Source: Ignatzschineria sp.
GTDB lineage: Bacteria; Pseudomonadota; Gammaproteobacteria; Cardiobacteriales; Wohlfahrtiimonadaceae
Direction of reading: 5' to 3'
Length of the DNA: 18,037 bases
Assembly (NCBI GenBank): GCA_030151245.1
Contig: JASLEF010000202.1
Span: 1-18,037, forward strand
Shown here piece after piece: positions 15,338-18,037 of the stretch. The notes below the pieces were generated by a model that saw only the letters and a list, made by a program, of their open reading frames with translations, was not told the DNA's origin and made no database searches. Position 1 is the stretch's first letter; each line of letters starts with the position of its first letter. The translations under genes were made by a program, and so were the position numbers.

Positions 15338-17308
15338 GTGATGTCGAAGATGAACGAACAATGCGCAAACGCTATTCGCGCGCTCAGCATGGACGCTGTC
15401 CAAAAAGCAAATTCAGGTCACCCTGGAGCACCCATGGGTATGGCTGAAATGGCAACGGCGCTTTGGGGTTTAAACCTCTCGCATAACCCTAACAATCCGC
15501 ATTGGATCAACCGTGACCGTTTCGTCCTTTCAAATGGTCATGCCTCGATGATCCTTTACTCTCTTTTACACCTCACAGGTTATGCCGTATCGATGGATGA
15601 TCTTAAAGATTTCCGTCAATTAAATGCTAAAACAGCGGGCCATCCTGAGTATGGTTTTGCAGATGGTATTGAAACAACAACCGGTCCGCTTGGACAAGGT
15701 ATTGCTAATGCCGTGGGATTTGCCCTTGCTGAAAAAATGATGGCGGGTACTTATAACACTGAAGAACATAAAATCGTCGATCACTATACCTACGCATTCT
15801 TAGGCGATGGCTGCATGATGGAAGGTGTCTCTCATGAAGCTTGCTCTCTTGCAGGAACACTAAAACTCAACAAACTAATTGCGCTTTATGATGATAACGG
15901 CATCTCTATTGATGGCGATATTAGTGGCTGGTTCACAGATAACACTAAGCAACGCTTTGAAGCATATGGCTGGAACGTTATCGGTCAAATTGATGGTCAC
16001 GATATTTCAGCCGTTGATGCAGCGATTAAAGAGGCTAAGAAATCAGACAAACCAACCCTCATCATCTGTAAAACTTTAATCGGTAAAGGCTCCCCTAACA
16101 AAGAAGGTTCAGAATCAACCCATGGTTCACCATTAGGCGCTGAAGAAATCGCCGCAACGAAAGCAAGTCTTGGCTGGAATTACGGACCATTTGAAGTTCC
16201 TAACGACGTTTATGCTTCATGGGATGCTCGTGAAGCAGGTGATGCTCGTGAGGAATCATGGAACCAACTTTTCGAGAGTTATGTGGCCGCCAATCCTGAA
16301 AAAGCAGATGAATTCCTTCGTCGTATCGGTGGTGAATTACCTGAAGATTTTGAAGCAACCTTCAAAGCCGCTCTCAATAGCGTCAATGAGAAAGCTGACA
16401 ATATCGCAACACGTGTAGCAAGTAAAAATGCCTTAGATCTTTTAGCCACAAACCTTGCGGAGATCGTCGGTGGCTCAGCTGACTTAACCCCTTCAAATAA
16501 CACCTTCTTCAAAGGTAGTCGTGATTTAGATATCGCATCTGGCACAGGAAACTACATTCGCTTTGGTGTTCGTGAATTTGGCATGTCTGCCATTATGAAT
16601 GGCCTTGCACTTTATGGCGGATTCATTCCTTACGGCGCAACATTCTTAGTCTTCTCTGATTATGCTCGCAACGCTATCCGTATGAGTGCACTCATGGAAC
16701 AACGTGTCATTTATGTCATGACACATGACTCTATTGGTCTTGGCGAAGATGGTCCGACCCATCAGCCTGTTGAACATGTTGAATCACTTCGCCTTATCCC
16801 GAACTTAAATGTTTGGAGACCTTGTGATGCGGTTGAAACACTTGTTGCTTGGGGCCATGGCTTACAAGCGGAAGATAACCCAACCCTTCTCGCTCTTTCA
16901 AGACAAAACTTGCCACATCAAGTACGCGATGCAGCAACACTTGAAAACGTCATCAAAGGCGGGTATGTCCTTCTTGAGAACAACGATGCAGATATCACCT
17001 TAATTGCAACAGGATCAGAAGTAGCACTTGCAATGGAAGCAGCAAAAGAGCTGAATGCTCGCGTTGTTTCGATGCCATGCGTAGAGCTCTTCAGAGCCCA
17101 AGATAGTGCATATAAAGCAGACGTTTTAGGAAACACAAAACGCCTTGCGATTGAAGCGGGTGTTACTCGTGGTTGGTATGAGTTTGCAGATGATGTTGTT
17201 GGTATCAACACATTTGGTGCTTCTGCCCCGGCAGGCCAACTCTTTGAGCACTTCGGATTTACCGTTGACAATGTGATTCAACATGCTCAAGCATTATTAG
17301 CAAAATAA
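15338..17308 (+). CDS. tkt: transketolase
   Basis: Thiamine-diphosphate enzyme of the non-oxidative pentose phosphate pathway that moves two-carbon units between sugar phosphates. The 656 residues match the family. The N-terminal domain has SGHPGAPMGMAE (26-37), GPLGQGIANAVG (116-127) and the diphosphate motif GDG...DDN (157-187). The pyrimidine-binding domain has GGSADLTPSN (378-387), the catalytic Glu413 in GVREFGM, and MTHDSIGLGEDGPTHQPVEH (461-480). The C-terminal domain follows from about 525. The start could be GTG 15338 (AAAGG 9 nt upstream) or ATG 15341 (12 nt); the proteins differ by one residue. It has its own promoter and terminator, so it is monocistronic; the gap-pgk-fba neighbours often seen are absent. 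Confidence 0.98.
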   Translation: MMSKMNEQCANAIRALSMDAVQKANSGHPGAPMGMAEMATALWGLNLSHNPNNPHWINRDRFVLSNGHASMILYSLLHLTGYAVSMDDLKDFRQLNAKTAGHPEYGFADGIETTTGPLGQGIANAVGFALAEKMMAGTYNTEEHKIVDHYTYAFLGDGCMMEGVSHEACSLAGTLKLNKLIALYDDNGISIDGDISGWFTDNTKQRFEAYGWNVIGQIDGHDISAVDAAIKEAKKSDKPTLIICKTLIGKGSPNKEGSESTHGSPLGAEEIAATKASLGWNYGPFEVPNDVYASWDAREAGDAREESWNQLFESYVAANPEKADEFLRRIGGELPEDFEATFKAALNSVNEKADNIATRVASKNALDLLATNLAEIVGGSADLTPSNNTFFKGSRDLDIASGTGNYIRFGVREFGMSAIMNGLALYGGFIPYGATFLVFSDYARNAIRMSALMEQRVIYVMTHDSIGLGEDGPTHQPVEHVESLRLIPNLNVWRPCDAVETLVAWGHGLQAEDNPTLLALSRQNLPHQVRDAATLENVIKGGYVLLENNDADITLIATGSEVALAMEAAKELNARVVSMPCVELFRAQDSAYKADVLGNTKRLAIEAGVTRGWYEFADDVVGINTFGASAPAGQLFEHFGFTVDNVIQHAQALLAK

Positions 17309-17326
17309 TCATAGTTCTTACAATAA

Positions 17327-17356
17327 GCGATTGCGGTAATGAATTATCGCAATCGC
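17327..17356 (+). other. 13-bp hairpin downstream of tkt
   Basis: GCGATTGCG (17327-17335) pairs perfectly with CGCAATCGC (17348-17356); four further inner pairs (one G-U) leave a 4-nt loop. No T run follows, so it is not itself an intrinsic terminator. It ends exactly where the terminator stem begins and probably protects the 3' end or supports termination. Confidence 0.7.
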
Positions 17357-17681
17357 AAAATCCCGTATAGATCAAGTTTATACGGGATTTTTTTATTATC
17401 ACCCCAAAGCCCAAAAAAAACAAACCCGCTATGATCTCAATAAGTTAAACACCTCCATCTCCTCCTTCACTCTGCAAAAAAACTCTTTACAAAAACTTTC
17501 TGAATCATCTTTACATTTTATCGTTTATTGTCATCATTCAGAGATATTGCTCACTGATGATCAATATCAAACTCTTTCGCTTGAAATTGTCATAAATCAG
17601 CCGCATCTATTAAAAACCCCCTCTTTAAAAGAGGCCTTCTATATCGCATTTAATTCAAGAGCAAATCCTCTTCTTAAATAG
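17343..17681 (+). other. long open frame without a normal start codon; possible gene remnant
   Basis: This frame has 112 sense codons before TAG at 17679; its first part overlaps the tkt terminator. From 17397 on, 94 codons remain open with no ATG or GTG, and the first TTG is at 17547 (44 codons left). The translated end (LLTDDQYQTLSLEIVINQP ... KEAFYIAFNSRANPLLK) has protein-like composition, unlike a random AT-rich frame. An ATG at 17431 lies one frame away and meets TAA after five codons, so a single frameshift there could link it to this frame. No ribosome site is seen. It could be a decayed small gene, a frameshifted gene, or chance. I do not recognise the product; two small CCTCTT/AAGAGG-type hairpins lie near the end. 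Confidence 0.3.
17357..17394 (+). terminator. intrinsic terminator of tkt
   Basis: A 13-bp perfect stem (17357-17369 with 17379-17391) with core TCCCGTATA/TATACGGGA and a 9-nt loop, followed by a seven-T run (17388-17394). It starts 48 nt after the tkt stop. Confidence 0.93.
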
Positions 17682-17753
17682 AGGAGACACAGATTCTCAA
17701 AAATTCTCGACAAGTTCGTATGAAATGCCGGAACTTTTAGGTATCGTCAAAAA

Positions 17754-17759
17754 TATAAT
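17754..17759 (+). promoter_or_regulatory. promoter -10 box (TATAAT) of yajC
   Basis: Exact TATAAT 56 nt upstream of the yajC ATG, with no good -35 at the expected spacing. A 6-bp inverted repeat (AAGTTC 17712-17717, GAACTT 17731-17736) covers the -35 area and could be an operator. An alternative -10, TAGAAT, lies at 17762-17767. Confidence 0.45.
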
Positions 17760-17815
17760 GCTAGAATGAGCGGCTATTAATTCAATTTTTCAACTTAATT
17801 TTTATGGGAGCATTT

Positions 17816-18037
17816 ATGAAGCGTTTAATGTTTGCTTTAACTGCCTTATTAGTTTCACCGGCATTTGCACAAGCACAAGAACCACAGAGCATCGTCCCTA
17901 CCTTACTTCTGTTTGGTGGTATGTTCGTTGTGATGTATTTCTTAATGATTCGTCCACAACAAAAAAGAGCAAAAGCACACCGTGAACTCATTAACTCACT
18001 CAAAGTAGGCGATGAGATTCTTTTAAGTTCTGGTTTT
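17816..18037 (+). CDS. yajC: YajC, Sec translocon accessory subunit, 3' end missing
   Basis: The first 74 codons are in the window; the frame is open to the right edge. YajC is a small inner-membrane protein that associates with SecDF and the SecYEG translocon. The N-terminus MKRLMFALTALLVSPAFA looks like a signal peptide or signal anchor. A membrane segment follows at about residues 27-43 (IVPTLLLFGGMFVVMYF), then the family hallmark MIRPQQKRAKAHRELINSL (45-63) and KVGDEILLSSGF. The ribosome site GGGAG lies 5 nt before the ATG. secD and secF would be expected downstream outside the window. The usual upstream partner tgt is missing; tkt takes that place. Confidence 0.95.
   Translation, partial: MKRLMFALTALLVSPAFAQAQEPQSIVPTLLLFGGMFVVMYFLMIRPQQKRAKAHRELINSLKVGDEILLSSGF

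Noticed and set aside
17782..18003. 73-codon minus-strand frame opposite yajC
   Set aside because: Antisense shadow of a well-supported YajC frame on the plus strand, with no ribosome site.
1..18037. CRISPR array, tRNA, rRNA, insertion sequence or phage genes
   Set aside because: No regularly spaced repeats, no cloverleaf or rRNA-like sequence, and no transposase, integrase or phage protein seen in any frame.

Overview
The window is chromosomal, gene-dense sequence (GC moderate to low by eye) from a gammaproteobacterium. The proteins resemble Enterobacterales/Pasteurellales homologues (Pta C-terminus, TrmL, RatA/RnfH, transketolase). The block def-fmt-rsmB-DUF4390-ntrY is an arrangement I recall from neisseriae and some gammaproteobacteria. 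An Ignatzschineria/Wohlfahrtiimonas-like member of the Cardiobacteriales is my best guess; it is inference, because no rRNA or other marker gene is present. I see no phage, transposase, CRISPR, tRNA or rRNA, and most of the window is housekeeping.

Layout. 1-5322 (minus strand): def (peptide deformylase), fmt (Met-tRNA formyltransferase), rsmB (16S rRNA m5C967 methyltransferase), a secreted DUF4390 protein and an NtrY-type sensor kinase cut by the left edge. The last four genes are packed with 0-11 nt gaps or an ATGA overlap. 5323-5616 is a divergent control region with two perfect dyads. 5617-8119 (plus): an EamA-family transporter and ackA. 8351-10018: pta, a form lacking the central DRTGG domain. 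ackA and pta together interconvert acetyl-CoA and acetate with ATP formation. 10107-10134 is an intrinsic terminator, followed by a nested stem-loop just ahead of the ratA-rnfH pair. 10972-11487 is a non-coding stretch with short repeats and a 23-bp dyad, leading to the promoter of a MATE-family efflux protein (11488-12846). A bidirectional terminator (12860-12893) separates that gene from the convergent minus-strand pair pyrG-trmL. Transketolase (15338-17308) diverges from pyrG and ends in two successive hairpins, the second a strong terminator. After it comes a long open frame with no normal start codon (17343-17681), then the start of yajC (17816 to the edge).

How the genes work together. 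The left block handles N-formylmethionine (Fmt adds the formyl group, Def removes it), ribosomal RNA modification and envelope sensing. The centre is the acetate node plus a membrane-protein/tRNA/nucleotide housekeeping set. The right end begins the Sec accessory gene yajC. I found no evidence of a new multi-gene system. The points most worth a second look are the shortened Pta, the start-less open frame downstream of tkt, the structured ratA leader and several perfect dyads in intergenic DNA.
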